Assembly: GCA_963775085.1 (NCBI GenBank)
Contig: CAVZHO010000010.1
Coordinates: 124,001 to 188,000, forward strand
DNA length: 64,000 bases
Direction: 5' to 3'
DNA from: JAAFIP01 sp963775085
Lineage (GTDB): Bacteria > Pseudomonadota > Gammaproteobacteria > Burkholderiales > Burkholderiaceae_C
Shown here piece by piece: positions 18,332 to 26,946 of this stretch (position 1 is its first letter; every line of letters starts with the position of its first letter). Under the pieces are notes generated by a model that was given only the letters and a program-made list of their open reading frames with translations, searched no databases and was not told the origin of the DNA. The position numbers were made by a program, and so were the translations under genes.

Positions 18332-19105
18332 ATGTCAAACCAAGATACTGTTCTCAAAGTCGCAGGCATCTCCAAACGCTTTGGTGGCCTGCAGGCGCTC
18401 AGCGATGTCGGCATCAGCATCCAGCGTGGCCAGGTGTATGGCTTGATTGGCCCCAATGGCGCAGGCAAGACGACCTTTTTCAACGTGATTACCGGCCTGT
18501 ACAGCCCCGACAGCGGTACCTTTGAACTGGCAGGCAAACCGTATACGCCCAGCGCGGTGCATGAAGTGGCCAAGGCGGGCATTGCCCGCACCTTCCAGAA
18601 CATCCGCCTGTTTCCTGAAATGACGGCACTGGAGAATGTGATGGTCGGTCGCCATGTACGCACCCATACCGGTTTGCTGGGGGCCATTTTTCGCACCCCG
18701 GCAGCGCGGGCCGAAGAAGTGGCGATTGCCAAGCGTTCGCAGGAGCTGCTGGAGTATGTGGGCATCGCCAAGTTCGCCGACTACCGCGCCCGTACCCTGA
18801 GCTATGGCGACCAGCGCCGCCTGGAGATTGCCCGCGCGCTAGCCACCGACCCGCAACTGATTGCGCTGGACGAGCCGGCCGCTGGCATGAATGCGACGGA
18901 GAAGGTGCTGCTGCGCGAGTTGATTGACCGCATCCGCAAAGACAACCGCACCATCCTGTTGATTGAGCATGATGTGAAACTGGTGATGGGCCTGTGCGAC
19001 CGTGTCACGGTGCTGGACTACGGCAAACAGATCGCCGAGGGCACACCTGCCGAGGTGCAGAAAAACGAAAAAGTGATTGAAGCCTACCTGGGCGCAGGCC
19101 ACTGA
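18332..19105 (+). CDS. livG: Branched-chain amino acid ABC transporter ATP-binding protein LivG
   Basis: 257 aa ATPase. Walker A GPNGAGKTTFFNVI (about 42), Q-loop region ARTFQNIRLFPEMTALENVMVGRH, the signature replaced by LSYGDQRRLEIARAL (typical for LivG), Walker B LIALDEPAAGMN, and the switch His in LLIEHDVKLVMG. It energises the LivHM channel together with LivF. The start ATG 18332 (MSNQDTVLKV) lies 10 bp after livM; a longer upstream frame inside livM is not used. Confidence 0.95.
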   Translation: MSNQDTVLKVAGISKRFGGLQALSDVGISIQRGQVYGLIGPNGAGKTTFFNVITGLYSPDSGTFELAGKPYTPSAVHEVAKAGIARTFQNIRLFPEMTALENVMVGRHVRTHTGLLGAIFRTPAARAEEVAIAKRSQELLEYVGIAKFADYRARTLSYGDQRRLEIARALATDPQLIALDEPAAGMNATEKVLLRELIDRIRKDNRTILLIEHDVKLVMGLCDRVTVLDYGKQIAEGTPAEVQKNEKVIEAYLGAGH

Positions 19106-19121
19106 GCGGGAAGAATACAAC

Positions 19122-19850
19122 ATGAGTACACCAAGCACGACCGTTCTCCTCAAAGTCACTGGATTAAAGGTCTCCTACGGTGGCATCCAGGCCGTCAAGG
19201 GCGTTGACTTTGAAGTGCGCGAGGGCGAACTGGTCACCCTGATCGGCTCCAATGGCGCCGGCAAAACTACCACCATGAAGGCCATCACCGGCTCGCTGGC
19301 CGCAGCCGATGGCAGGATTGAATACCTGGGCAAAGACATTGCAGGCCAAGGCCCGTGGGACTTGGTCAAACAAGGCCTGGCCATGGTGCCCGAGGGGCGC
19401 GGCGTGTTTGCCCGCATGACCATCACCGAGAACCTGCAAATGGGTGCCTACATCCGCAAGGACAAGGCCGACATCGCCATCGATATGGACAAGGTATTTG
19501 GCATCTTCCCGCGCCTCAAAGAGCGCAAAGACCAGCTCGCAGGCACCATGAGCGGTGGCGAGCAGCAGATGCTGGCCATGGGCCGCGCCCTGATGAGCCG
19601 CCCCAAGGTGCTGTTGCTGGACGAGCCGTCGATGGGACTGTCTCCCTTGATGGTGGACAAAATATTTGAAGTGGTTCGCGATGTGTATGCACAGGGCGTG
19701 ACGGTTCTGCTAGTAGAGCAAAACGCCAGCCGAGCCCTGAGTATTGCTAACCGAGCGTATGTGATGGAGTCTGGCCTGGTCACCATGAACGGCGATGCCA
19801 AAGCGCTACTGAGCGACCCCAAAGTGCGGGCGGCTTATCTGGGCGAATAA
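19122..19850 (+). CDS. livF: Branched-chain amino acid ABC transporter ATP-binding protein LivF
   Basis: 242 aa. Walker A GSNGAGKTTTMKAI, LivF-specific LAMVPEGRGVFARMTITENL, signature MSGGEQQMLAMGRAL, Walker B LLLDEPSMGLSPLM and the switch in VLLVEQNASRAL. Second ATPase of the Liv importer. GGAAG lies 10 nt upstream of ATG 19122, 16 bp after livG. Last gene of livHMGF. The 6-bp stem GCACAG/CTGTGC at 19853-19873 just after the stop lacks a T-run. Confidence 0.95.
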   Translation: MSTPSTTVLLKVTGLKVSYGGIQAVKGVDFEVREGELVTLIGSNGAGKTTTMKAITGSLAAADGRIEYLGKDIAGQGPWDLVKQGLAMVPEGRGVFARMTITENLQMGAYIRKDKADIAIDMDKVFGIFPRLKERKDQLAGTMSGGEQQMLAMGRALMSRPKVLLLDEPSMGLSPLMVDKIFEVVRDVYAQGVTVLLVEQNASRALSIANRAYVMESGLVTMNGDAKALLSDPKVRAAYLGE

Positions 19851-19896
19851 TTGCACAGCGTGCACGCCTGTGCGGGCATGGGTCATTGGCCGCCAG

Positions 19897-20118
19897 TCAG
19901 TGCGACCAGGTGGTCTCCAAGGTCGGGCAGGAAAAATCGCGCCCGATCAAGGCACGCGCATACAGGTAGTTGTCACGCGCCCGCGCTGGCAGTTCGTCCA
20001 TATCGACCTCGCCAGTCGCATCGCAAGGAAATGTCAGACTGCGACCAGCATCGAACAAGGATTGAAAGCGCAGCTCGAAATGGGTGGTTTGGTCCACTGG
20101 ATAGGCAAAGGCGTTCAT
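19897..20118 (-). CDS. Small conserved protein of unknown function
   Basis: 73 aa, beginning MNAFAYPVDQTTHFELRFQS. The start ATG 20118 is fixed by an excellent AGGAGG 9 nt upstream. No transmembrane segment or known motif; the only Cys residues are in TFPCDATGE and DFSCPTLE. The strong ribosome-binding site and a predicted globular composition argue that it is real. It is convergent with livF, and I do not recognise its family with confidence. Confidence 0.65.
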   Translation of the reverse strand: MNAFAYPVDQTTHFELRFQSLFDAGRSLTFPCDATGEVDMDELPARARDNYLYARALIGRDFSCPTLETTWSH

Positions 20119-20426
20119 GGTAGATACCCTCCTAAACAAAACGTACCGGGCCAGTGCTTTGTACTGTCCCTGATGCAAATTTAGATGCCACCCAAGCACG
20201 GTGACCACGAAAAAATCAAACTTTAATCAATTATTGGTATCCGGCACATGCGTAGAGCGCGCGCACCGTACTTGGGAGCAGCGGGCAGCGCCCAAGGTAC
20301 AAGGCATAGTTGGGGCAATCTGCACCATACGTTGGGACAATCCCAATCGTCGTGATTTTTAACACGCCGGGCATGCTTTGCAACCAAACCGCCTGATTTA
20401 GCAAGTACAGTCAGTCCAGTTTCAAG
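20119..20426. other. 308-bp divergent intergenic region
   Basis: It lies between the small leftward gene and the rightward 7TMR gene, so it should hold promoters for both. Two inverted repeats are visible: GTACTTGGG / CCCAAGGTAC (20268-20300, 11-nt loop with one bulged base) and TTGGG-ACAAT-CCCAA (20332-20346). No clear promoter consensus or RNA gene is seen. Confidence 0.5.
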
Positions 20427-22331
20427 ATGTTGATGTCTTGTGTATGGATTTATAAATTGCTGACTGTTCGCCATCTATTGCTGTGTTTGCTGTGCTGTTG
20501 CACGCCCCATTTTGCGGCGGCGCAAGCGTTTGAGCGCCTATCGGAGGACAGTCCTGGCTTGGCGTTGGCTGCGCCCTTGCAATGGCAGGTAGCACCCAAA
20601 GGCAGCATCTCAAATCCTGATGCCTTCCAAGCGCCCACAGCACAGGGTTTTGCGGCATACACACCTGGCACGGTATTGCCCACCTCCAAACAGCAAGACG
20701 CTTGGCTGCGCTTTGCCCTGCCCGCCACCGTCACACCAGAACAATGGTATTTGCGCATCCCCCATCTGTCACTGGAGCGGGCGGTGCTGTATACCCAGGA
20801 CAGCGCAGGCAGTTGGACGAGCCTCAGCGCGGGTGAAAAAATTGCCATGGCGCAATGGCCCGTGCCGTCCAACCGGCCGACTTTTTCACTGCCCACCCGA
20901 ACGGATCGGGTGCAAACCTACTACCTCAAACTGGAGCACGAATCTCCACTGGTGCAGCGGCCCGAGTTAATTGCGGGCAACGAATACATGGATGACTCCG
21001 CGCAAGGGGGCATCCTGGTGGGCTTGATGTTTGGATTGTTTTGCCTGCTCGGTGTCATGGGCCTGCTGGCAGCACGGACCTACCGGAATCTGAACTTTGC
21101 CTGGTTTGCCTTGGTGGCGCTTACTCTATTGGTCGTGCAATTGGTACTTATCGGCTATGCGGGACAACGTTTGTGGCCGCACAGCCCGTACCTTACCCAT
21201 GCCATGTGCTGGCTCAGCTGGTTGTTCTTTTTGGCTGCGTCCACCTGGTTTTACGCAGAGGCTAGCGTGTCCAAAGAGGTTTTCCCAAAAATCCACACCA
21301 CTTCGATAGCGCTCACAGTGGTGCTCTTGTGCGTGTCCGTGGTCTATGCGCTGATACCGCACGACTTCCCGCGCTGGGTACTTAACGCCCTCACCGGCCT
21401 GGCCATTGCCTGGATTGCGCTCTCGTCGGGCTGGATGGCTTGGCGCTCTCGGCAGCCTTGGCTGTGGTTCCTCACAGCCGGCATGGTTCCACTGGCGCTC
21501 ACCCTGGTTACCCGCATTGCCTACAACCTGGGCTGGGTGCGGCACATTGAGCTGGTTCAATTTATCAGCCTGATGGTGGGTTGCCTGGGCATGCTGATGA
21601 TCTACCGGGGCTTGATTGCGCGCAGCCGCGAGGCACAAATCATCCGAGAGCGTGAACTAGCCAGCATTGACAACGATGTATCCACCGGTTTGCCTCTGGC
21701 TCGCAGTTTGAATTTACGACTGCCACTGGTGCTAAGCCGCAGCGAGCGTTTTGATGACCCCTGTGGCGTATTGATGGTGCGTTGGCTCGACTACGTCAAC
21801 ATCATGGAGCCTCTGTCGTCAATGCAGCGCGGCGCCGTGCTGTCGCATCTGGGTGCCCGCCTGAGCAAGCTCTGCCGCCCGATCGACAGCGTAGCACGCC
21901 TGGACGATGACCATTTTGTATTTTTAATTGAAGCCCCCATCTCGCGCGAGCGGCTCAACGCGCTGGGCACCAAAATTTTGACCACCTGTTTGCGTCCGGG
22001 CCGCCCCCAAGTAGACAACAATGTCTATGACGTGCATGTGGCGATCTGGACTTCGACCAAGGGCACCATGGCTGCGGCGCAAATTATGGAGTCGCTGCGC
22101 GCACGCCTGAACCAGATGGGCAATGGCACCTCGCGGCGTGTGCAGTTTGTCGATTCGGCGCCCAGCTCACGGCCGGGTGAGGGCAACTCGGAGATACCCA
22201 ATATCACCAATGCAGCGCCTTTCAGCAGTGAGGAAATTGTGGCCAAAATCAATGCTATTGAGGCATTACCGATCATTCCCACCATCGCCATGCCGCCTGC
22301 CAAACCTTCGCTGAAGAGTCCGTCGCGTTAG
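20427..22331 (+). CDS. 7TMR-DISM receptor with degenerate GGDEF domain
   Basis: 634 aa. A signal peptide (ending near HFAAAQA) leads into a periplasmic jelly-roll-like 7TMR-DISMED2 region (about 40-185, with WLRFALP and WYLRIPHLSLERAVLY). A seven-helix membrane block follows (about 190-400) and then a cytoplasmic GGDEF-like domain (about 415-590). The catalytic GGDEF motif is replaced: ARLDDDHFVFLIE stands where RxGGDEFxxLL is expected, and the Mg-binding helix is altered, so cyclic-di-GMP synthesis is unlikely. It may bind nucleotide or act through protein contact. Alone in its transcription unit. Confidence 0.85.
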   Translation: MLMSCVWIYKLLTVRHLLLCLLCCCTPHFAAAQAFERLSEDSPGLALAAPLQWQVAPKGSISNPDAFQAPTAQGFAAYTPGTVLPTSKQQDAWLRFALPATVTPEQWYLRIPHLSLERAVLYTQDSAGSWTSLSAGEKIAMAQWPVPSNRPTFSLPTRTDRVQTYYLKLEHESPLVQRPELIAGNEYMDDSAQGGILVGLMFGLFCLLGVMGLLAARTYRNLNFAWFALVALTLLVVQLVLIGYAGQRLWPHSPYLTHAMCWLSWLFFLAASTWFYAEASVSKEVFPKIHTTSIALTVVLLCVSVVYALIPHDFPRWVLNALTGLAIAWIALSSGWMAWRSRQPWLWFLTAGMVPLALTLVTRIAYNLGWVRHIELVQFISLMVGCLGMLMIYRGLIARSREAQIIRERELASIDNDVSTGLPLARSLNLRLPLVLSRSERFDDPCGVLMVRWLDYVNIMEPLSSMQRGAVLSHLGARLSKLCRPIDSVARLDDDHFVFLIEAPISRERLNALGTKILTTCLRPGRPQVDNNVYDVHVAIWTSTKGTMAAAQIMESLRARLNQMGNGTSRRVQFVDSAPSSRPGEGNSEIPNITNAAPFSSEEIVAKINAIEALPIIPTIAMPPAKPSLKSPSR

Positions 22332-22342
22332 TCCTCGGTAGG

Positions 22343-23338
22343 CTAATCCACCCTGGCACCGCTGGCCTTCACAGGCTTTTCGTACTTGGCCAGTTCCCGC
22401 TGCATCATGGCGGCAAAGTCGGCGCTGCTGCTGGCTACCGGCTCGGCCATCAGGCCGGCAAAACGGGTTTTGGCTTGGTCAGACTTGAGCGCCTGCACAA
22501 AGGCCTGGTTGTACTGGGCTACCAGTTCTGGCGGCGTGCCTTTGGGCGCTACCAGGCCCCACCAGGTATCGACCTCGAAGCCCCTGTAGGTCTCGCTCAC
22601 CGCTGGCACATCGGGCAATGCGTTGCTACGCTGGGCGCTGGTGACCGCCAAGGCCTTGAGCTTGCCCGAGCGGATGTTGGCCGCCGCCGTGGCGAGGTTG
22701 TCAAAGTTAAAGTCGACTTGGGCCGACAGTAGCGCCAACTGCGCCGGGTTGCCGCCGTTGTAGGGAATATGCACGGCAAAGATGCCCGCCTGGCTTTTAA
22801 ACATCTCGCCCGCCAGGTGGCCACCGCTGCCGTTGCCGCCACTGCCGTAGTTAAGCCTCCCGGGGTTGGCTTTGGCATAACGCACCAGGTCGGCCAGGGA
22901 GTTGATGTTCAAGCGCGCCGCGGTCTCGGCATTCATTACCAACACATTGGGCACGCGCACCATTTGCGTGATGGCGGCAAAGTCGGTGGTCGCGTTGTAG
23001 GGCATCTTGCTATACAGCCAGGGGTTGATGGCATGCGTGGCCAGCGCGGCGATGCCAATCGTCAGGCCATCGGGCGCGGCCTTGGCCACCGCATCCGCTC
23101 CGATGTTGCCACCCGCACCGGGGCGGTTGTCGACGATGACCGTGCCCAGCGTGTCCTTGACCCGCTCGGCCAGCAGACGCGCGGTCACGTCTATCGGGCC
23201 ACCGGCGGCATAGGGCACCACCAGGCGGATCGGCTTGCCTGGAGGTGTTACAGCCGTATTTATCTGGCTAAAACTGCTGGTAGTCCACGTCATCAGGACA
23301 TAAGCAGCTATTATTTTGATAGTATTGTGTTTCATCAT
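22343..23338 (-). CDS. Bug/TctC-family tripartite tricarboxylate transporter substrate-binding protein
   Basis: 331 aa. Periplasmic binding protein of the large Bordetella Bug family: PIRLVVPYAAGGPIDVTAR, VIVDNRPGAGGNIGADAVAKAAPDGLT, and a C-terminal KASGARVD. Ligands are usually carboxylates, but no TctAB membrane genes are nearby, so it is an orphan. The signal peptide segment IKIIAAYVLMTWTT is encoded by a copy of the dispersed repeat, unlike typical Bug leaders. ATG 23338 is used. It follows a related Bug gene by 12 bp. Confidence 0.92.
   Translation of the reverse strand: MMKHNTIKIIAAYVLMTWTTSSFSQINTAVTPPGKPIRLVVPYAAGGPIDVTARLLAERVKDTLGTVIVDNRPGAGGNIGADAVAKAAPDGLTIGIAALATHAINPWLYSKMPYNATTDFAAITQMVRVPNVLVMNAETAARLNINSLADLVRYAKANPGRLNYGSGGNGSGGHLAGEMFKSQAGIFAVHIPYNGGNPAQLALLSAQVDFNFDNLATAAANIRSGKLKALAVTSAQRSNALPDVPAVSETYRGFEVDTWWGLVAPKGTPPELVAQYNQAFVQALKSDQAKTRFAGLMAEPVASSSADFAAMMQRELAKYEKPVKASGARVD
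23276..23324 (-). repeat. Dispersed repeat, copy 3 (encodes Bug signal-peptide segment)
   Basis: On the minus strand: ACTATCAAAATAATAGCTGC, TTATGTCC and GTGGACTACC. It is translated within the leader as IKIIAAYVLMTWTT. Confidence 0.8.
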
Positions 23339-23350
23339 AGGTTCTGGCTG

Positions 23351-24331
23351 TTAATCCAGTTTGGCACCCGAGCGCTGGATAATCGGTTGCCACTTTCGGC
23401 CCTCATCGGCAATCAGTTTGGCAAACTGCTCGGGCGTGCCGCCCACGGCCTCCAGCCCGGCGGCCTTCAAGCGCTCTTGCACCTGCGGCTCTTTGAGTAC
23501 GGTGTTGAGCGCTGCGTTGATCTGATCGACCGTAACGCGTGGCGTGCCAGCGGCCACCAGCACGCCGTTCCAGGCCAGCGCTTCAAAGCCCTTGAACTCA
23601 GGCAAACCACTCTCGGCTACGGTGGGCACGTCAGGGGCCAGGGCATAGCGCTGCAAACCTGTGACGGCGATGGCCTTCATCCGACCTTGCTTGATTTGCG
23701 GCAAAAGAACCGTGGGCACGGTGGCCAAGATCTGCGTGTCGCCGCTGGCGACCGACATCACGGCAGGTGGGCTGCCGTTAAAGGGAATGTGCACGGCAAA
23801 CGCGCCCGTGAGCGCTTTGACATACTCCATCGCCAGGTGCGACGAACTGCCATTGCCGACCGAGGCGAAGTTGTACTTGCCGGGGTTGCTTTTGAGCACC
23901 TGCACCAGCTCGCGCAGGGTATTGGCCGGGAAGTTGGCGTTGACGGCAATCACGTTGGGCTGCGAGGTGGTGAGCATCACGGGCAGCAAATCGGTGCGCG
24001 GGTTATAGGGCAGCTTGCTGTACAGGAAGGGTGCGTAAGCCACCGGGCCGTTAAAGCCCAGCAACCAGGTGTGGCCATCGGGTGCGCTCTTGGCCACCTC
24101 ATTGCTGCCCACAGTACCACCGGCCTGCGGGCGGTTCTCGATGATGATGGGCTGGCCCAGCGTATCTTTGAGTCTGTCCTGCATGGAGCGGGCAATCACG
24201 TCCAGCGACGAGCCTGCGGGAGCGACCACGATCCATTTAATCGGTTTTGACGGAAAATTTTGTGCGAATATGCCCGTAGTCCCTGTCAATAGGACGTAAG
24301 CAGCTATGAATTTAAGAGTATTACGCCGCAT
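23351..24331 (-). CDS. Bug/TctC-family substrate-binding protein (second copy)
   Basis: 326 aa. Paralogue of the adjacent gene: PSKPIKWIVVAPAGSSLDVIARSM, IIENRPQAGGTVGSNEVAKSAPDGHT, and the C-terminal RSGAKLD. The chosen start, ATG 24331, overlaps the last codons of the upstream reductase gene by 11 bp, which suggests coupling. The leader LKFIAAYVLLTGTTGIFAQ is again encoded by a dispersed repeat copy and is nearly the same peptide as in the neighbouring gene, although the mature proteins have diverged. The ligand is unknown. Confidence 0.92.
   Translation of the reverse strand: MRRNTLKFIAAYVLLTGTTGIFAQNFPSKPIKWIVVAPAGSSLDVIARSMQDRLKDTLGQPIIIENRPQAGGTVGSNEVAKSAPDGHTWLLGFNGPVAYAPFLYSKLPYNPRTDLLPVMLTTSQPNVIAVNANFPANTLRELVQVLKSNPGKYNFASVGNGSSSHLAMEYVKALTGAFAVHIPFNGSPPAVMSVASGDTQILATVPTVLLPQIKQGRMKAIAVTGLQRYALAPDVPTVAESGLPEFKGFEALAWNGVLVAAGTPRVTVDQINAALNTVLKEPQVQERLKAAGLEAVGGTPEQFAKLIADEGRKWQPIIQRSGAKLD
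24268..24320 (-). repeat. Dispersed repeat, copy 4 (encodes second Bug signal-peptide segment)
   Basis: On the minus strand: TTAAATTCATAGCTGC, TTACGTCC, TATTGACAGGGACTACGGGC. It is translated as LKFIAAYVLLTGTTG. Confidence 0.8.
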
Positions 24332-25355
24332 GCTTGTCGGCCTCGGTGACGAAGGAATCGGCGTAGAACTCGTCAGCGGGCAGGCCGCGTTGTTCGACAA
24401 AGTCTTTGTGCGCCGAGTCGACGACTATCGGCGCACCACAGGCATACACCTGGTGGCCACTCAGATCGGCAAAGTCTTGCAGCACCGCACGGTGGACAAA
24501 GCCGGTGCGGCCCGTCCAGGCATCTTCGGGCAGCGCGTCGGAAATGACGGGCACGTAGGTCAGGTTCGGCATCTTGGCGACCTGGTCTAGCACCCACTGG
24601 TGCATGTACAAATCTGCCGGGCGGCGGCCGCCCCAGTAGAGCGCGGCGGGGCGCGTGACGTTTTTAAACTGCATGTCTTCGATCAAGGCCTTGATGGGTG
24701 CAAAACCCGTGCCCGAGGCCAGCAACACCATCGGCTTGTCGGACTCGCGCAGGAAGAAGCTGCCAAACGGCCCTTCAACACGCATGATTTCTTTTTCTTT
24801 CATCGCGCCAAACACATGCTCGGTGAATTTGCCACCCGCCATATAGCGGATGTGCAACTCAATGCCGGGTATCTCGGCCTGGGTATGCGCCGCATTGCCC
24901 ATGCTGTAGCTGCGCCGCGCGCCGTCGCGCAGAATGACTTCGATGTATTGCCCGGCGTGGTACTGGAAGGTGTCGCTGGCGGGCAGTTGCAGGCGCACCA
25001 GCATCACGTCGTGCGATTTTTTCTCCATCAGCGTCACGCGGGATGGCATCTTTTTGATGGGGAAGGCCCCCACTTCGGTCACCTGGCGGCTCTCCAGCAC
25101 CACGTCGCTGTGCGGGATGCCGCAGCAGGTCAGCACAAAGCCATTAGCCTCTTCGATATCGCTCAGCGCTTTGCTTTGGTGCGGGCCGTGGGTGACGCTG
25201 CCCGAGACCAGTTTGCACTTGCAGGAACCGCAGGCCCCGTCTTTGCAGCCATAGGGCAGGCCAATGCCCTGGGCAATGCCTGCGGCCAAAATGGCCTGAT
25301 CGGGGTTGACAGAAAAACTGCGGCCGCTGGGCTGCACGGTGACGGTAAAGGGCAT
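24321..25355 (-). CDS. Ferredoxin-NAD(P)H reductase-type flavoprotein (CDP-6-deoxy-glucoseen reductase-like)
   Basis: 344 aa. An N-terminal plant-type 2Fe-2S domain has ligands in GCKDGACGSCKCKLV and VLTCC. An FAD domain (RSYSMGNAAH) and an NAD(P)H domain (MVLLASGTGFAPIKALIED, VYACGAPIVVDSA) follow. This single-chain reductase passes electrons from NAD(P)H through FAD to the iron-sulfur cluster. In Comamonadaceae it is usually labelled CDP-6-deoxy-delta-3,4-glucoseen reductase, but its true partner is not established. ATG 25355 (MPFTVTVQPSG) fits the domain edge. It is first in a unit with two Bug genes. Confidence 0.88.
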   Translation of the reverse strand: MPFTVTVQPSGRSFSVNPDQAILAAGIAQGIGLPYGCKDGACGSCKCKLVSGSVTHGPHQSKALSDIEEANGFVLTCCGIPHSDVVLESRQVTEVGAFPIKKMPSRVTLMEKKSHDVMLVRLQLPASDTFQYHAGQYIEVILRDGARRSYSMGNAAHTQAEIPGIELHIRYMAGGKFTEHVFGAMKEKEIMRVEGPFGSFFLRESDKPMVLLASGTGFAPIKALIEDMQFKNVTRPAALYWGGRRPADLYMHQWVLDQVAKMPNLTYVPVISDALPEDAWTGRTGFVHRAVLQDFADLSGHQVYACGAPIVVDSAHKDFVEQRGLPADEFYADSFVTEADKHAA

Positions 25356-25444
25356 GCTGATAAATCCTGTGAGCAGCGGGCCAATGGCTGGCACGCTGGC
25401 TTTGGTATGCTGGGAGCTGGACTAGCTCTTCCAAACCCCCTATT

Positions 25445-26434
25445 TTGCCCTCAAACCAATCCCCCCTCGGTGCCCTGCCCGCCCGCTTTCGCCGCCCGCG
25501 CGTTTTGATCGTCGGCTGCGGCGATGTGGGGCTGCGCGTGGCGCGGGAATTGAACGCCTGGCCGCGTGCCCGCGCCAAGCTATTGGCGCTGACCTCGTCA
25601 CCCACCCGCGTGGCCGAATTGCGCCTGCGCGGCATCACACCCATCGTCGGCAACCTGGATGCATCAGCGACACTAGCGCGCCTGTCGGGCATAGCCACCC
25701 ATGTGGTGCATATGGCCCCGCCGCCCAGCGATGGCCTGGCCGCTTTGCGCGCAGGCCAACCGCCCCAGTGGTGGCGCGACCCGCGCACCCAACACCTGCT
25801 GCAAGCCCTGCGCAAACGCAGCGCGCCGCGCAGCATCGTTTACGGCTCTACTAGCGGCGTGTATGGCGACTGCGCCGGCGCCTGGGTGAACGAAGCGCGC
25901 CCTGTGCAGCCCCACACCCCGCGAGCCCAGCGCCGCGTAGATGCCGAGCGCCAGTTGCGCGTGATGGGCCGCGCCAGCGGCGTACGCACCAGCATCTTGC
26001 GTATCCCCGGCATCTATGCCCCCGACCGCGAAGGCGGCACACCCCGCGCCCGCCTGCAGAAGAGCACGCCCGTGCTGCGCGCTGAGGACGATGTGTACAC
26101 CAACCACATCCACGCCGACGACCTGGCCCGCGCAGCAATAGCCGCCCTGTGGCGCGGCAAGCCGCAGCGCGCCTACAACGTGAGCGACGACACCCAGCTC
26201 AAAATGGGCGACTACTTCGATGCCGCCGCCGACCTGTACAACCTGCCCCGCCCACCGCGCGTGGCGCGCGATGCTGCGCAAGACCAGTTGCCTCTGATGC
26301 TGCTGAGTTTCATGAGCGAGTCGCGCAGGCTGGACAACACGCGGATGAAGGAAGAGCTGCGTGTGGTGCTGCGCTACGGTGATGTGCGGGCCGGTTTGCG
26401 TGCTGGTATGGAACCTGAATTGCTACTAAGTTAA
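25445..26434 (+). CDS. NAD(P)-dependent SDR-family oxidoreductase/epimerase-like protein
   Basis: 329 aa. The Rossmann start RVLIVGCGDVGLRVARELN binds the cofactor. SIVYGSTSGVYGDCAG and the extended-SDR-type segment THVVHMAPPP mark it as a YeeZ-like extended SDR; the canonical YxxxK is replaced by RRVDAERQL. The substrate is unknown. The start is a TTG at 25445, the only in-frame initiation codon between the previous stop and the Rossmann motif that gives a full domain. The last codons (CTA CTA AGT TAA) come from a dispersed repeat copy, so the C-terminus LLLS is element-derived. Confidence 0.8.
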   Translation: MPSNQSPLGALPARFRRPRVLIVGCGDVGLRVARELNAWPRARAKLLALTSSPTRVAELRLRGITPIVGNLDASATLARLSGIATHVVHMAPPPSDGLAALRAGQPPQWWRDPRTQHLLQALRKRSAPRSIVYGSTSGVYGDCAGAWVNEARPVQPHTPRAQRRVDAERQLRVMGRASGVRTSILRIPGIYAPDREGGTPRARLQKSTPVLRAEDDVYTNHIHADDLARAAIAALWRGKPQRAYNVSDDTQLKMGDYFDAAADLYNLPRPPRVARDAAQDQLPLMLLSFMSESRRLDNTRMKEELRVVLRYGDVRAGLRAGMEPELLLS

Positions 26435-26472
26435 TAGCTTTCTACGCCTTAATTTATTGGCCTACAGGCCAA
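26420..26472 (+). repeat. Dispersed repeat, copy 5 (SDR gene 3' end)
   Basis: TTGCTACTAAGTTAATAGC, TTTCTACGCC, then ATTGGCCTA. The SDR stop codon TAA falls within the palindromic head of the element. The right half is more degenerate than in other copies. Confidence 0.6.
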
Positions 26473-26487
26473 TAACATGGGGAAAAC

Positions 26488-26946
26488 TCACTGCGCAGCA
26501 CGCTCCTGCGCAAACCATTCCAGCACCGGCACCGTCCCCGGCAGTATGGGCGCTACTTGCACCGGCAATTGTTGCCACGCAAAGCTTTGGCCTTCGTGCA
26601 TGTGCAGCTCACCCGTCCAGTCCACCACTTTGCAAAAATGCAGCCGCACCAGCGCGTGGGGGTAGTCCACCAGTTCTTGCTTCCAGGGCAGCACCGCGCC
26701 GATGCTGATGCCGATTTCTTCGATCAGCTCGCGGCGCAGCGCCTGCTCTACCGTCTCACCCTCTTCCAGTTTGCCGCCCGGAAACTCCCAGAAGCCTGCA
26801 TACACCTTGCCCGGCGGGCGGGTAGTGAGCAGGAATGCGCCGTCTGCGCGGATCAGCACCCCAACGGCGACCTCTACGGTTTTGCGATCCGCGCCACCCT
26901 CGCGCGGCAAATGGCTGTCGGCTTGCAGAGGCTTGGACGCAGTCAT
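26488..26946 (-). CDS. mutT: 8-oxo-dGTP diphosphatase (MutT, Nudix hydrolase)
   Basis: 152 aa. The Nudix box GGKLEEGETVEQALRRELIE plus EIGI is complete (G-x5-E-x7-RE-x2-EE-x-G). The C-terminal part with QSFAWQQLPVQVAPILPGTVPVL resembles MutT. It hydrolyses oxidised dGTP to prevent A-to-C transversions. ATG 26946 overlaps the stop of the preceding ATPase by ATGA, so translation is coupled. A longer frame upstream lies inside that ATPase and is rejected. Confidence 0.9.
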   Translation of the reverse strand: MTASKPLQADSHLPREGGADRKTVEVAVGVLIRADGAFLLTTRPPGKVYAGFWEFPGGKLEEGETVEQALRRELIEEIGISIGAVLPWKQELVDYPHALVRLHFCKVVDWTGELHMHEGQSFAWQQLPVQVAPILPGTVPVLEWFAQERAAQ

